DNA from: Bacillus sp. MRMR6
GTDB taxonomy: Bacteria > Bacillota > Bacilli > Bacillales > Cytobacillaceae
Direction: 5' to 3'
DNA length: 64,000 bases
NCBI RefSeq assembly: GCF_001940785.1
Contig: NZ_MSLS01000020.1
Span: 4,102 to 68,101, forward strand
Positions 43,512 to 54,100 of this stretch are shown here, piece by piece. Both the position numbers and the translations under genes were made by a program. The notes below the pieces were generated by a model. That model was not told the origin of the DNA and did no database searches. It was given only the letters and a program-made list of their open reading frames with translations. Positions within the stretch are counted from its first letter, which is position 1. Every line of letters starts with the position of its first letter.

Positions 43512-44831
43512 ATGACAGAAACATTTAATTTAGATATTGATCTATTTTTTAAGTTATTTAATAATATGTCAGATTTGGTCTTTCTTACAAAGGTAGAAGA
43601 TAAAGATAAGTTTAGCTATGTCCTGGCAAATAAGCCGGCTAAAGATTTATGGGGTCTGAAGGAGGAGTCGTTTGGAAAAAGAATCGATGAAGTCCTGCCC
43701 GAGGAGATATTTACGATAGTGGAGTCAGTCTATAAAGAAGCAGTGAAACAAAGAGAACCGATAACTTATGTAGAAAAGCTGGCTGCCTCACCAACACGGA
43801 TGAAGCTTCAGCACAATCACACATTCGTGTATTGGGAGTCTACGATCACCCCTGTCTTTAACCAAAATGGCGTTTGTACTCATTTGTTAGCGGTAGTTCG
43901 TGATATTTCGGATCGTCAGCAAAAAGAGATGGAACTGAAAAAGATGAATGATCGCTTTGAACTGGTTTGGAACAGTGTAGCCGAAGCAATGTATACCTTT
44001 GATAAACAGGAAAATTATGTTTCAGTCAATAAATCGTTTGAGAAATTGCTGGGATGGTCAGAAGAAGAAATATTAAATGATCGAACCATTAGCATTATTC
44101 CTGAAGATAGTCAGGAAGATTTACGAGAAATTATTGATAAGTTAAAAATAGGTGAGACAATCCCAACACATGAGGTAAAACGGGTGACAAAAAGTGGAGG
44201 CTTGGTCGATTTCCTAGCTTCCTATTCACCAATTTATGATGAAACGGGTGAATGGGACGGCGGGGTTGTCGTCTACAAGGATATTACCGAACGGAAGAGG
44301 TACGAGGAAAGACTAAAGCATATCGCCTTGCATGACTATTTAACAGGGCTACCTAATCGAAACTATTTTTCTCAGAGACTTAACGTGGAAATGGAGCGGG
44401 CAAAACAAACTCAAAGTCTGCTCTCTGTTTTCGTTCTAGACATCGATAAGTTTAAATTAATTAATGACACCTTCGGACATGATGTTGGTGATGACCTTTT
44501 AAAAGAATTTGCCCATCGGGTTAGCAGTTCATTGAGAAGAAATGATTTATTGGCTAGATTAGGCGGAGATGAATTTGTTATCCTTGTTCCAGATCTATCA
44601 CATCAAACAAACGCCAAAGAAATTGCAGATAGAATTCTCCAGTCACTCCGCAGGGATTGGGAAATTGCCGATTCAACCAGACAAATTACTTCAAGCATCG
44701 GGATTGCTTTTTTTGATAATGAAGATTTAGACGAAAAGACTTTATTTAAAAATGCTGACCTTGCATTATATCTAGCAAAGAAAAAAGGTAGGAATAATTA
44801 TCAAATCTATAAAGGTGAAAAAACTGACTAG
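43512..44831 (+). CDS. PAS-PAS-GGDEF diguanylate cyclase
   Basis: A 439-residue soluble protein with two PAS domains (about 8-135, NMSDLVFLTKVEDKD...; and 145-265, VWNSVAEAMYTFDKQENYVSV...) and a GGDEF domain (about 270-435). The catalytic loop is intact (RLGGDEFVIL), with the substrate/Mg region DIDKFKLINDTFGHDVGDDLL, so it should make cyclic di-GMP. No EAL domain. An I-site RxxD upstream of GGDEF is not evident (SLRRNDLLAR). ATG 43512 is preferred; a TTG at 43452 would add 20 residues. Confidence 0.88.
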   Translation: MTETFNLDIDLFFKLFNNMSDLVFLTKVEDKDKFSYVLANKPAKDLWGLKEESFGKRIDEVLPEEIFTIVESVYKEAVKQREPITYVEKLAASPTRMKLQHNHTFVYWESTITPVFNQNGVCTHLLAVVRDISDRQQKEMELKKMNDRFELVWNSVAEAMYTFDKQENYVSVNKSFEKLLGWSEEEILNDRTISIIPEDSQEDLREIIDKLKIGETIPTHEVKRVTKSGGLVDFLASYSPIYDETGEWDGGVVVYKDITERKRYEERLKHIALHDYLTGLPNRNYFSQRLNVEMERAKQTQSLLSVFVLDIDKFKLINDTFGHDVGDDLLKEFAHRVSSSLRRNDLLARLGGDEFVILVPDLSHQTNAKEIADRILQSLRRDWEIADSTRQITSSIGIAFFDNEDLDEKTLFKNADLALYLAKKKGRNNYQIYKGEKTD

Positions 44832-44852
44832 TTATCTATAGTCAGTTTTTTC
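44818..44852. terminator. Bidirectional terminator
   Basis: AAAAAACTGACTA pairs with TAGTCAGTTTTTT, between convergent genes. Confidence 0.9.
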
Positions 44853-44854
44853 TA

Positions 44855-45451
44855 TTAAAGCCAATCCATGTTTAAGTATTTAACTAAGTAGTATTTGGTA
44901 ATGGCTAGATATTCTCTGCCATAGGATTTAACTACGGCAACGGCTGGAGTATCTGCCGGCAGACCGGCGAGCTCTAGTCCCTGGTCCCTTGCAATTGATT
45001 TGGCTCGGTAAATATGAAAATCATTTGTGACCACTAATCCACTATTCCATTCATCGGTTAATAGCTGTTTGGAAAATCTAATATTTTCCACTGTGTCAGT
45101 GGATTGATCTTCTACTAAAATTCTTTCCTCACTAACTCCATGTTTAATTAATCTTGCTTTAATCGCTTCCGCTTCACTTATATCCTCCCCAGGACCTTTC
45201 CCACCCGATGCAATGGCAACCGTATTAGTATAGTTCTTCATATATTCAGCAGCCGTGTCAATTCGATACTGAAGTGCCAAGGAGGGAACCGTCCCATTTA
45301 CTTTAGCACCTAAAATAATTAAGTAATCAACGTTAGCCGAAACCGCCATTTGGCTATGGTTCTTAATCTTTAGATGGAGAGCACTGAAATATACAATCAT
45401 ACCAAGGACTATGATACCTGCGCAAAGCAACCAGCGTTTATTCTCCCTCAT
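44855..45451 (-). CDS. DUF218 (YdcF/SanA-like) membrane-anchored protein
   Basis: A 198-residue protein with one N-terminal membrane anchor (WLLCAGIIVLGMIVYFSAL) and a DUF218 domain: DYLIILGAKVNGTVPS, RIDTAAEYM, ASGGKGPGEDISEAEAIKARLI, VEDQSTDTVENIRFSKQLL, VVTNDFHIYRA. SanA/ElyC members act in envelope biogenesis or barrier function. I chose ATG 45451; a GTG at 45469 is also possible. The intergenic region to argC carries a catabolite-response element. Confidence 0.85.
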   Translation of the reverse strand: MRENKRWLLCAGIIVLGMIVYFSALHLKIKNHSQMAVSANVDYLIILGAKVNGTVPSLALQYRIDTAAEYMKNYTNTVAIASGGKGPGEDISEAEAIKARLIKHGVSEERILVEDQSTDTVENIRFSKQLLTDEWNSGLVVTNDFHIYRAKSIARDQGLELAGLPADTPAVAVVKSYGREYLAITKYYLVKYLNMDWL

Positions 45452-45573
45452 CCTATCACCAACCCACACGTTTTCTCTAAACCTATTTTACCATGTTCTT
45501 TCATATACACTCTATAAGAAATAAAGTTGTACGATATGCTTGCATAACTCTTGTATAAATAATCCCAAGATAT

Positions 45574-45587
45574 TGTAAGCGTTTTCA
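45574..45587 (+). promoter_or_regulatory. Candidate CcpA-binding site (cre)
   Basis: TGTAAGCGTTTTCA matches the cre consensus TGWAANCGNTNWCA at every defined position. It lies about 120 bp before argC and 120 bp before the divergent DUF218 gene. Confidence 0.6.
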
Positions 45588-45641
45588 AAATAAATATTAA
45601 TAAATACCAATAATAAACTGAAAAATGGGTTAATTTTTTAT

Positions 45642-45680
45642 TGAATATTTATTACGTTGTATGTATAATGATTCATTATA
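45642..45680 (+). promoter_or_regulatory. Candidate ARG boxes (AhrC) upstream of argC
   Basis: TGAATATTTATTAC (45642-45655) resembles the ARG box TGAATNNNNATTCA. TATAATGATTCATTATA (45664-45680) is a near-perfect palindrome with an ATTCA core. Two closely spaced boxes suit binding by the hexameric arginine repressor. Confidence 0.5.
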
Positions 45681-45703
45681 AAGAAGGCATTGGAGTTGAG
45701 ATT

Positions 45704-46741
45704 ATGAAAACAGCTGTTATCGGAGGGACCGGATACGGCGCAATTGAACTAATTAGATTAATAAATAAACACCCTTATCTGGAACTTGGATCAGTTATAT
45801 CCAACTCACAGGCTGGTACTACTTTTAGCCAAAGTTACCCACACACAGAAGGTGTCGTTAATCATACACTTGAAACCTTCGATGCTGAAAAAATCAGCAG
45901 CGAAAACGATCTCGTTTTTCTTGCAACGCCCTCAGGTGTGAGCAGCAATCTGGTTCCACAGCTAGTGGATAAAGGAATGAAAGTAATTGACCTTTCGGGT
46001 GATTATCGTTTGAGGTCACAAAAGGAATACGAAACATGGTATAAGCACAGGGCTCCGGATGCGAAATATTTAAGTCAGGCGGCCTATGGATTAAGTGAAG
46101 TTTATTCTGAAAAGATCAAGAATGCCTCACTCATAGCTAACCCTGGTTGCTATCCAACGGCAGCGACACTTGGGCTGATCCCCATTCTAAAAGCAAATAA
46201 AGCTGATTATAAAACGATTATTATTGATGCAAAATCAGGTGTATCCGGAGCAGGCAGAGGCCTTTCGTTAACCGCTCATTATGCAGAAATTAATGAAAAC
46301 TTTAAAGCCTATAAACTAGGAGCACATCAACATATACCAGAAATCGAGCAGGTACTTAGTGATGAAAGCGGAGAAGAAATTACCATTTCATTTACGACCC
46401 ATTTAGTCCCGATGACAAGAGGAATCTTGTGCACCATGTACGTTAATTTAACTGAACAAATATCGACAGAGGAAGTTACAATGCTTTACCGAAAGCATTA
46501 CGAGCAAGACCCTTTTGTAAGGATTAGACCAACGGGCACTGTGCCTGCGACGAAAGAAGTGTCAGGCAGTAATTTTTGTGATATCGGTTTACATGTGGAT
46601 CAAAGGACAAATCGGTTAACGATTATTTCAGTAATTGATAACTTAGTTAAAGGCGCTGCCGGTCAGGCGGTACAAAATGCGAATCTGCTAAATAATTGGG
46701 ATGTCAGGACGGGTCTTTTAGACATACCAATATATCCATAA
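45704..46741 (+). CDS. argC: N-acetyl-gamma-glutamyl-phosphate reductase
   Basis: A 345-residue NADPH-dependent enzyme, third step of arginine synthesis. It has the Rossmann motif GGTGYGAIEL (residues 7-16), catalytic Cys in NPGCYPTA (about 147), His in GAHQHIPEIEQ and C-terminal IDNLVKGAAGQAVQN. Start ATG 45704 has TGGAG upstream; residues before it in the open frame (from 45641) overlap the ARG boxes. First gene of argCJBD-carAB-argF. Confidence 0.95.
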   Translation: MKTAVIGGTGYGAIELIRLINKHPYLELGSVISNSQAGTTFSQSYPHTEGVVNHTLETFDAEKISSENDLVFLATPSGVSSNLVPQLVDKGMKVIDLSGDYRLRSQKEYETWYKHRAPDAKYLSQAAYGLSEVYSEKIKNASLIANPGCYPTAATLGLIPILKANKADYKTIIIDAKSGVSGAGRGLSLTAHYAEINENFKAYKLGAHQHIPEIEQVLSDESGEEITISFTTHLVPMTRGILCTMYVNLTEQISTEEVTMLYRKHYEQDPFVRIRPTGTVPATKEVSGSNFCDIGLHVDQRTNRLTIISVIDNLVKGAAGQAVQNANLLNNWDVRTGLLDIPIYP

Positions 46742-46798
46742 GTAGTTTTACAAGTTGAAGAATTAAAGCATTAGAGATTCATAGGAGGCATTTGCCAC

Positions 46799-48055
46799 AT
46801 GAGGACGAATGAGGGGGAAAATAAATTGACACCAGTACCATCAGTAAAGGATATGGTTGTTTTAGAAGAAGGAAGTGTAACTCTTCCAAAGGGCTTTAAA
46901 GCTGGAGGAATGCACTGTGGAGTAAAGAGAAAAAGGCTGGATCTCGGATATATTGTCTCAGAGGTACCGGCTATAGTTGCGGGTGTCTATACTACAAATA
47001 TTTTTCAGGCAGCACCACTCCTAGTCACTCAGGAGAGTATAGCGAAGGAAAATAAAATCCAAGCGATCCTCGTAAACTCCGGGAACGCAAATGCTTGTAC
47101 AGGAGAGCAAGGATTACTAGATGCTTTTGAAATGCAAAAGGAGTTCGCTAGTGAACTTGCTATACAGGACCATCTTGTTGCGGTTACATCTACAGGGGTT
47201 ATTGGCGAAAACCTTCCAATGGATAAAATTAAAACAGGAATTAAACAAATTCTCAAGCAGGAATATCAAGTGGAGGATAATTTTAAACAAGCGATTCTTA
47301 CAACCGATACATGTATAAAGCAAATAGCGGTCCAAGTCGAGATTGATGGAAAAACAGTCAGTATCGGCGGTGCAGCTAAAGGTTCTGGGATGATTCATCC
47401 GAATATGGCAACCATGCTAGGGTTTGTCACAACAGATGCTAATATCTCACATGAAGCTTTGCTTAGTGCACTTAAGGATATCACCAACCAAACATTTAAT
47501 ATGATTACCGTAGACGGTGACACCAGTACAAATGATATGGTCTTAGTCATGGCAAATGGTGTAGCAGGAAACAATCAGTTGACGAAAAACCATCCAGATT
47601 GGGAAATTTTCAAATCTGGTTTAAAAAAGGTCAGCGAGGAATTGGCAAAAAAGATTGCAAAAGATGGAGAAGGAGCAACAAAACTAATTGAAGTCCAAGT
47701 AGACAGTGCAGCCAATGTCGATGATGCACGTGCAGTTGGGAAGTCAATCATCTCTTCGAATCTAGTAAAAACAGCTATATATGGAACAGATCCAAACTGG
47801 GGACGGATTGTTGGTGCGATTGGTTACTCAGGTGTCCAAGTAGCACCTAATGATGTGAAGGTAGCAATTGGACCTTTCATGGTATTTGAAAATGGACTTC
47901 CTTGTCCCATTGTAGAAGAGGATGTTAAGGATTATTTAATGCTTGATACCGTTAAAATTTCAGTTGAACTTAATCAGGGAAATAGCAGTGCTACAGCATG
48001 GGGATGCGATTTAACATACGATTACGTTAAAATAAACGCGTCTTATCGCACTTAA
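46799..48055 (+). CDS. argJ: Bifunctional ornithine acetyltransferase / N-acetylglutamate synthase
   Basis: A 418-residue proenzyme that transfers acetyl groups from N-acetylornithine to glutamate. The self-cleavage site is in HPNMA-TMLGF, with the new N-terminal Thr as nucleophile (about residue 204). KGSGMI and the ending SATAWGCDLTYDYVKINASYRT are typical. TAGGAGG lies 12 nt before ATG 46799. A TTG at 46826 with GAGGGGG eight bases upstream is an equally good start and would give 409 residues. Confidence 0.95.
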   Translation: MRTNEGENKLTPVPSVKDMVVLEEGSVTLPKGFKAGGMHCGVKRKRLDLGYIVSEVPAIVAGVYTTNIFQAAPLLVTQESIAKENKIQAILVNSGNANACTGEQGLLDAFEMQKEFASELAIQDHLVAVTSTGVIGENLPMDKIKTGIKQILKQEYQVEDNFKQAILTTDTCIKQIAVQVEIDGKTVSIGGAAKGSGMIHPNMATMLGFVTTDANISHEALLSALKDITNQTFNMITVDGDTSTNDMVLVMANGVAGNNQLTKNHPDWEIFKSGLKKVSEELAKKIAKDGEGATKLIEVQVDSAANVDDARAVGKSIISSNLVKTAIYGTDPNWGRIVGAIGYSGVQVAPNDVKVAIGPFMVFENGLPCPIVEEDVKDYLMLDTVKISVELNQGNSSATAWGCDLTYDYVKINASYRT

Positions 48056-48068
48056 TAGGGGGACTAAA

Positions 48069-48866
48069 ATGAAATATATTGTAATTAAGTGTGGAGGAAG
48101 CGTGTTAGAGAATCTGCCAAGATCCTTCTATCAGGATTTGGTTTCGATTCATGAATCAGGCGAATGGACACCCATTATTGTTCATGGCGGCGGTCCGCTC
48201 ATCAATAGCTTGTTAAAGGAACTTCATATTGACACAACCTTCGTGAACGGGTTAAGAGTCACCAATAATCAAGTTTTAGATGTAGTTGAATTAGTTTTAA
48301 GCGGCTCGGTTAATAAGCAGGTTGTAAGAAACATCATCGAAGTAGGTGGAAATGCACTGGGGATTAGTGGTGTGGATGGTTGTTTATTGAAGGCAAAACC
48401 AACTAACCAGTCAAAAACGTTAGGGTTTGTAGGAGAAGTGGTGGAAGTTAACCAACAGATTATCACGGGGATTGTCCAATTAGGATTCATCCCGGTTATT
48501 TCTCCAATCGGTATTGGAGCCGACGGCCAGCGCTACAATATCAACGGTGATGTTGCTGCATCTGCAATTGCCAAAGCACTAGGTGCCAATCTGTGTTTTA
48601 TTAGTGACATACCAGGCATCCTTGTCGAAAAAAATGGTGTGAAAAGGAAATTAAATAAGGTCTCAAAAACAGCAGTCGAGGAACTGATTGCCAATCAAAC
48701 TATCTATGGTGGAATGATACCAAAGGTAAATGCAGCAATTGATGGCCTCGTTCATAACATACCAGAAGTGGGAATCATCAACGGATTTGAGAAAAAAAGC
48801 ATAATTGATTACCTAAATGGTAAGGAAATCGGAACCAAAATAGTGTTAGAAGAGGAGATCGCATAA
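48069..48866 (+). CDS. argB: Acetylglutamate kinase
   Basis: A 265-residue amino acid kinase, second step of arginine synthesis. Motifs are KCGGSVL, the glycine-rich VHGGGPLINSLL, NGLRVT, YNINGDVAASAIAKAL and GGMIPKVNAA. The length suits the arginine-insensitive Bacillus type without an N-terminal extension. AGGGGGA precedes the ATG; its last base is shared with the first base of argD. Confidence 0.96.
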   Translation: MKYIVIKCGGSVLENLPRSFYQDLVSIHESGEWTPIIVHGGGPLINSLLKELHIDTTFVNGLRVTNNQVLDVVELVLSGSVNKQVVRNIIEVGGNALGISGVDGCLLKAKPTNQSKTLGFVGEVVEVNQQIITGIVQLGFIPVISPIGIGADGQRYNINGDVAASAIAKALGANLCFISDIPGILVEKNGVKRKLNKVSKTAVEELIANQTIYGGMIPKVNAAIDGLVHNIPEVGIINGFEKKSIIDYLNGKEIGTKIVLEEEIA

Positions 48867-50053
48867 TGACCCATAAAAATTCCGTCTCCACCATTTCATC
48901 TGTGATGCCAACATACAGCCGGTTCCCTGTAACACTTGCGAAGGGGAAGGGCAGTTATGTTTGGGATGATCAAGGTGAAAAGTTTTTGGATTTTACCTCT
49001 GGTATTGCAACCTGTAACTTAGGTCATGTTCCGGACAGTGTGAAAGAAAAGGTAGAAGAACAATTAAGTAAGCTATGGCATTGTTCGAACCTTTATCATA
49101 TTCCCAATCAGCAGGAGCTTGCTGATTTACTAACTGCAAACAGCTGCGGCGACCAAGTTTTCTTTTGTAACAGCGGGGCCGAAGCAAACGAGGCCGCAAT
49201 TAAGCTGGCACGAAGATATGCACAAAAGGTAAAGGGAACAGAAGCCTTTAAAGTGGTTACTTTTCAACAATCGTTTCATGGCAGGACTTTAGCTACCTTA
49301 TCTGCAACAGGGCAGGAAAAAATACAACAAGGCTTCGCACCATTAGTTCAAGGTTTTCACTATCTCCCCTTTAATAATAGCGAGGCACTTGATCAAATCA
49401 AAACACTTCAGCCAGCGGCCGTTCTTCTAGAACTTGTACAGGGTGAGGGCGGAGTCATTCCTGCGAATCTAGAATGGGTACAAAAACTTGCACAGATTTG
49501 TATGGAAAAGGATATTTTACTAATGGTTGATGAAATCCAGACAGGGATTGGCAGAACAGGCACTCTTTTTGCCTATGAGCAATATGGGATCGAGCCAGAT
49601 GTGATTAGTATTGCAAAAGGACTCGGGTCAGGATTTCCGATTGGAGCCATTATTGCAAAGGAAAAAGCGGCAAAAGCTTTTGAGCCTGGTACTCATGGTA
49701 GCACCTTTGGAGGCAATCCATTAGCTACAGCGGCAGGTGTTGCAACCATTCGTCATATCCTTGAAACCAATTTATTAAATCATGTGAATGAAATCGCAGC
49801 ATACTTAGATGAAGAGCTACATGTGCTCAAGAATAAGTATCCTTTTATAAAAGAAATACGCGGCAAAGGACTATTAAAAGGTTTAGTCGTTGATACAAAT
49901 GCTATAGAAATGGTGCAAACTGCACTTAAAAATCAGTTGTTGATATTAACCGCGGGGCCGAATGTAGTACGGATTTTACCGCCGTTAACAGCATCGAAAG
50001 AAGAGCTTAATGAATTTATTATAAAGTTGGAAAAGACTTTCCAAAGTAATTAG
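48866..50053 (+). CDS. argD: Acetylornithine aminotransferase
   Basis: A 395-residue PLP-dependent class III aminotransferase making N-acetylornithine. The cofactor-site region is FFCNSGAEANEAAIKLARRYA, D in LLMVDEIQTGIGRTGTLFA, the PLP lysine is in ISIAKGLGSGFPIGA (about residue 250), and the phosphate cup GTHGSTFGGNPLA is present. It overlaps argB by one base. Confidence 0.95.
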   Translation: MTHKNSVSTISSVMPTYSRFPVTLAKGKGSYVWDDQGEKFLDFTSGIATCNLGHVPDSVKEKVEEQLSKLWHCSNLYHIPNQQELADLLTANSCGDQVFFCNSGAEANEAAIKLARRYAQKVKGTEAFKVVTFQQSFHGRTLATLSATGQEKIQQGFAPLVQGFHYLPFNNSEALDQIKTLQPAAVLLELVQGEGGVIPANLEWVQKLAQICMEKDILLMVDEIQTGIGRTGTLFAYEQYGIEPDVISIAKGLGSGFPIGAIIAKEKAAKAFEPGTHGSTFGGNPLATAAGVATIRHILETNLLNHVNEIAAYLDEELHVLKNKYPFIKEIRGKGLLKGLVVDTNAIEMVQTALKNQLLILTAGPNVVRILPPLTASKEELNEFIIKLEKTFQSN

Positions 50054-50062
50054 AGAAAGGCA

Positions 50063-51148
50063 GTGGTGGTTGTGAATTATGGTTACCTTACTTTGGAAAC
50101 CGGCGAGATTTTTGAAGGAATGCTTATAGGAGCGAACAAGGACTCTCTTGGAGAAGTTGTTTTTAATACGAGTATGACAGGGTATCAAGAAATTATCACA
50201 GACCCATCTTATGCTGGGCAGATTATCACCTTCTGTTATCCGATGATTGGGAATTATGGAATCAATGCTTTGGATGATGAAAGTATTACACCTGCGTTGT
50301 CTGGAGTCATCATTGGAGATTTATGTGAAACACCAAGTCATTATCAGTCCATTCATAAATTTTCAGAGAAGCTTGAACAGGCTGGCGTACCTGGGATAGC
50401 GGGAGTTGACACGCGATTACTAGTAAAAACCATCCGAAGCAGAGGTACGGTTAAGGGGTATTTAAGTAAAACGAAGAAAACTGGATTTGCCGTAGAGAGA
50501 AAGGCTCCACTATGGGTAGAAAAGGTTTCAACAAAAAAAATTCAAACCTATAAAAACAGTGGACCACATGTTGTATTAATGGATTATGGCTACAAAAAGT
50601 CGATTCTCAATGCTCTATTAGATAAGAATTGCTCTGTAACCATCGTTCCTTATCATACACCATTTGAGAAGGTAAAAGCACTGAATCCAGATGGTGTTTT
50701 GTTCAGCAATGGACCCGGTGATCCGATGATGCTGAAGCAATGGTTTCCGGAAATAAAAAAAATTAGCCAGTATTTCCCTTCACTCGGAATTTGTTTGGGA
50801 CATCAGCTGATTGCCCTCTCATATGGGGCCAAAACCGAGAAATTAGCTTACGGGCATCGAGGCGGTAACCACCCTGTGAAAGAGTTATTGACGGGTAAAG
50901 TAAAGATTACTGCTCAAAATCATGGATATGTTGTTGTCGACAATAGCATTGATACAAATGTTTTTCAAATCACATACCGAAATGTGAATGATCAATCAAT
51001 CGAAGGATTGAAGCACCAGCGTTATCCAATCCAGACGGTACAATTTCATCCTGAAGCCCATCCTGGACCAAGCGATACAGCACATATACTAACAGAATTT
51101 GTAAGTCAGATCACATCTGCGGGAGAAGCGCGCTATGCCATTAAATAA
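50063..51148 (+). CDS. carA: Carbamoyl-phosphate synthase small subunit, arginine-specific
   Basis: A 361-residue glutaminase subunit that hydrolyses glutamine and passes ammonia to CarB. Class I amidotransferase triad: Cys in LGICLGHQLIAL and His/Glu in FHPEAHPGPSDT. The N-terminal domain has VFNTSMTGYQEIITDPSYAGQI. Alternative GTG starts at 50063, 50066 and 50072 exist; GAAAGG upstream suits 50066-50072 best. Its place in the arg operon marks it as the arginine-dedicated copy (the pyrimidine one should be elsewhere). Confidence 0.94.
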   Translation: MVVVNYGYLTLETGEIFEGMLIGANKDSLGEVVFNTSMTGYQEIITDPSYAGQIITFCYPMIGNYGINALDDESITPALSGVIIGDLCETPSHYQSIHKFSEKLEQAGVPGIAGVDTRLLVKTIRSRGTVKGYLSKTKKTGFAVERKAPLWVEKVSTKKIQTYKNSGPHVVLMDYGYKKSILNALLDKNCSVTIVPYHTPFEKVKALNPDGVLFSNGPGDPMMLKQWFPEIKKISQYFPSLGICLGHQLIALSYGAKTEKLAYGHRGGNHPVKELLTGKVKITAQNHGYVVVDNSIDTNVFQITYRNVNDQSIEGLKHQRYPIQTVQFHPEAHPGPSDTAHILTEFVSQITSAGEARYAIK

Positions 51149-54100
51149 AAAGTTAAAAAAAGTATTAGTTATAGGGTCTGGTCCAATTGTTATTGGTCAG
51201 GCAGCTGAATTTGATTATGCAGGAACACAGGCTTGTATCGCTCTTAAAGAAGAGGGAATAGAAGTTGTGTTAGTGAACAGCAATCCTGCAACCATTATGA
51301 CGGACGAGACGGTTGCCGATAAAGTATATATCGAACCACTAAATGTTGAAACCATTGAAAAAATCATTCGAAAAGAAAAGCCCGATGGAATTATTGGAAC
51401 TTTAGGCGGGCAAACAGGCTTAAATCTTACTGTTAATCTTTTTGAACAAAATATATTAGCTAAGTATAATGTTGAGCTGTTAGGAACTTCTGTAGCCTCC
51501 ATCAAAAACGGTGAGGACCGTGAAAAGTTCCGAAACTTGATGCTTGAAATTAACGAGCCGATTCCAGAGTCGGCCATTATTCACAGCTATGAAGAGGGCG
51601 TTACCTTTGTTAAGGAGATTGGTTACCCGGTAATCATTCGTCCTGCCTATACACTTGGCGGACACGGTGGCGGGTTTGCGAACAATAACGAAGAATTAGA
51701 AATCGTCTTGAAAAAAGGATTAGCAGCAAGCCCCATTCAACAGGTACTCGTTGAAAGAAGTATCAAGGGTTGGAAAGAAGTCGAATATGAGGTCATGCGC
51801 GATGCCAATGACACCTGCATCATTGTTTGTAATATGGAAAATATGGATGCGGTCGGAGTTCACACAGGCGATTCCATTGTCGTTGCCCCGTCACAAACCT
51901 TAACCGATGTCCAATACCAAATGCTGCGTGATTCTTCCATTAAGGTAATTAGAGAGTTAAAAATCATTGGCGGCTGTAATATCCAATTTGCACTGCATCC
52001 AGAATCAAATCAATATTGCATCATTGAAGTAAACCCAAGGGTAAGCCGTTCTTCTGCACTTGCCTCTAAAGCAACAGGGTACCCAATAGCTCGTATGGCT
52101 GCTAAATGTGCAGTTGGCTATCATTTAGATGAAATCGTAAACCCCATTACGGGCAATACATTTGCATCGTTCGAGCCAGCCATTGATTATATTGTTGTTA
52201 AACTGCCACGCTTTCCTTTTGATAAGTTTCCAGAAGCAGACCGTACGCTAGGAACACAAATGAAGGCCACTGGTGAAGTAATGGCTATTGACCGGACATT
52301 TGAAGGAGCGCTAAATAAAGCCATTCGTTCAATGGAAATGTCAGTATATGGATTATGTACCGCAATCACCAAATCAATGGATCACGAAATGCTTATCGAA
52401 AAACTTGAAATTGCCAATGATCAACGTTTGTTTGTGATTGCAGAAGCGTTTAAGCGAGGATTATCTCTTGAGAAAATTCAGCAGTTAACCTTAATCGATC
52501 CATGGTTCCTGCACAAGATCAGCTCACTCGTTCAATTAGAAATGAAACTCTCAGCATACAGCTGGAATGAAGTCCCTGTTGAACTGCTGAAAACGGCTAA
52601 GCGTCATAATATATCTGATAAATACCTTTCACAACTCTTTAATATAGAAGAAAAACAAGTGCGTAAAAAGTGGAAAGAGCTGAACTGGAAGCCAGGCTAT
52701 AAGATGGTGGATACATGTTCAGCAGAATTCGATGCTGTCACACCATACTATTATTCTACTTGGTTAGGTTTTGATGAGGTGGAGATTTCTGATAAGAAGA
52801 AGATTCTCGTCATTGGCTCTGGTCCGATTCGAATCGGCCAAGGAATCGAATTTGATTACTGTTCTGTGCATGCCGCTAAAGCAATCAAAAAGCTCGGCTA
52901 TGAAGCCGTCGTGATTAATAATAACCCAGAAACCGTCAGCACCGATTACTCTGTGGCCGATTGTCTTTACTTTGAACCGTTAGCAGCGGAGGATGTACTC
53001 CACGTCATTCAAAAAGAGAAGATCGATGGGGTGTTAATTCAGTTCGGCGGGCAGACTGCGATTAATCTTGCACATGATCTTCAAGAAGAGGGGGTTAAGA
53101 TTTTAGGAACTTCCGTTGCTGATGTAGACCGTTTTGAGGATCGAGAACAGTTTTATCAGCTATTAGAAACTCTCGAGATTCCTCATATCGAGGGAGAAAT
53201 TGTAAACCATCCAGATGAGTTATTGAAAGCAGCCGAGAAGCTTGGCTATCCGGTTCTGGTAAGACCTTCCTATGTCATTGGCGGGCAGTCCATGTTCACG
53301 ATTTTTTCTGAAGACGAACTTTTGCAGTATATTAGCCAATTAGCGGAAAACTCATCTCAAGAAAAGATGTGGCCGTTATTAGTAGACAGATATATACCCG
53401 GACTAGAGTGTGAGATTGATGTCATTAGTGACGGTGAAACAATCGTCGTTCCAGGAATTTTTGAGCATATTGAACGTGCGGGCGTACACTCTGGAGACAG
53501 CATTTCTATATTTCCTCCGATTTCATTGTCAGCGGAAGTGAAAGAAACTCTAATTGAATATGCAGGTAAAATTGCGAAAACAGCACCGATTATTGGCATG
53601 ATGAATATTCAATTTGTTATTCATGAGCAAACAGTCTATGTGCTCGAAGTAAACCCGCGCTCCTCTAGAACCGTACCAATCATTAGTAAGGTAACTGGTA
53701 TTCCAATGATTGAGTGGGCTGTTATGGTTCAATTAGGTGTACCATTAACATCACTTAGTTCAACAGAAGGCCTATTGAAAGAACCAAACTACTATTCAGT
53801 AAAGGCACCTATTTTTTCAGCTAGTAAGCTAAAAGGTGTTGACCATGTCCTAGGCCCTGAAATGAAATCTACGGGTGAAGTGCTAGGGATGGGAGCTTAT
53901 TTTCATGAGGCACTTGTGAAGGTATTACCGGCAAAGGTAGTAGACACTGACGAGATTATTTTCTGCTCGATTTCAGATAGAGAGAAAGCAGCAAGTCTTC
54001 CGATCTTCCAGCAAATGGTTAAGAAGCAATATAAAATTGCAGCAACTGAGGGAACGGCAAAGTTTCTACAGGCAAATGGTATTGCAATAGAAAAAATCAT

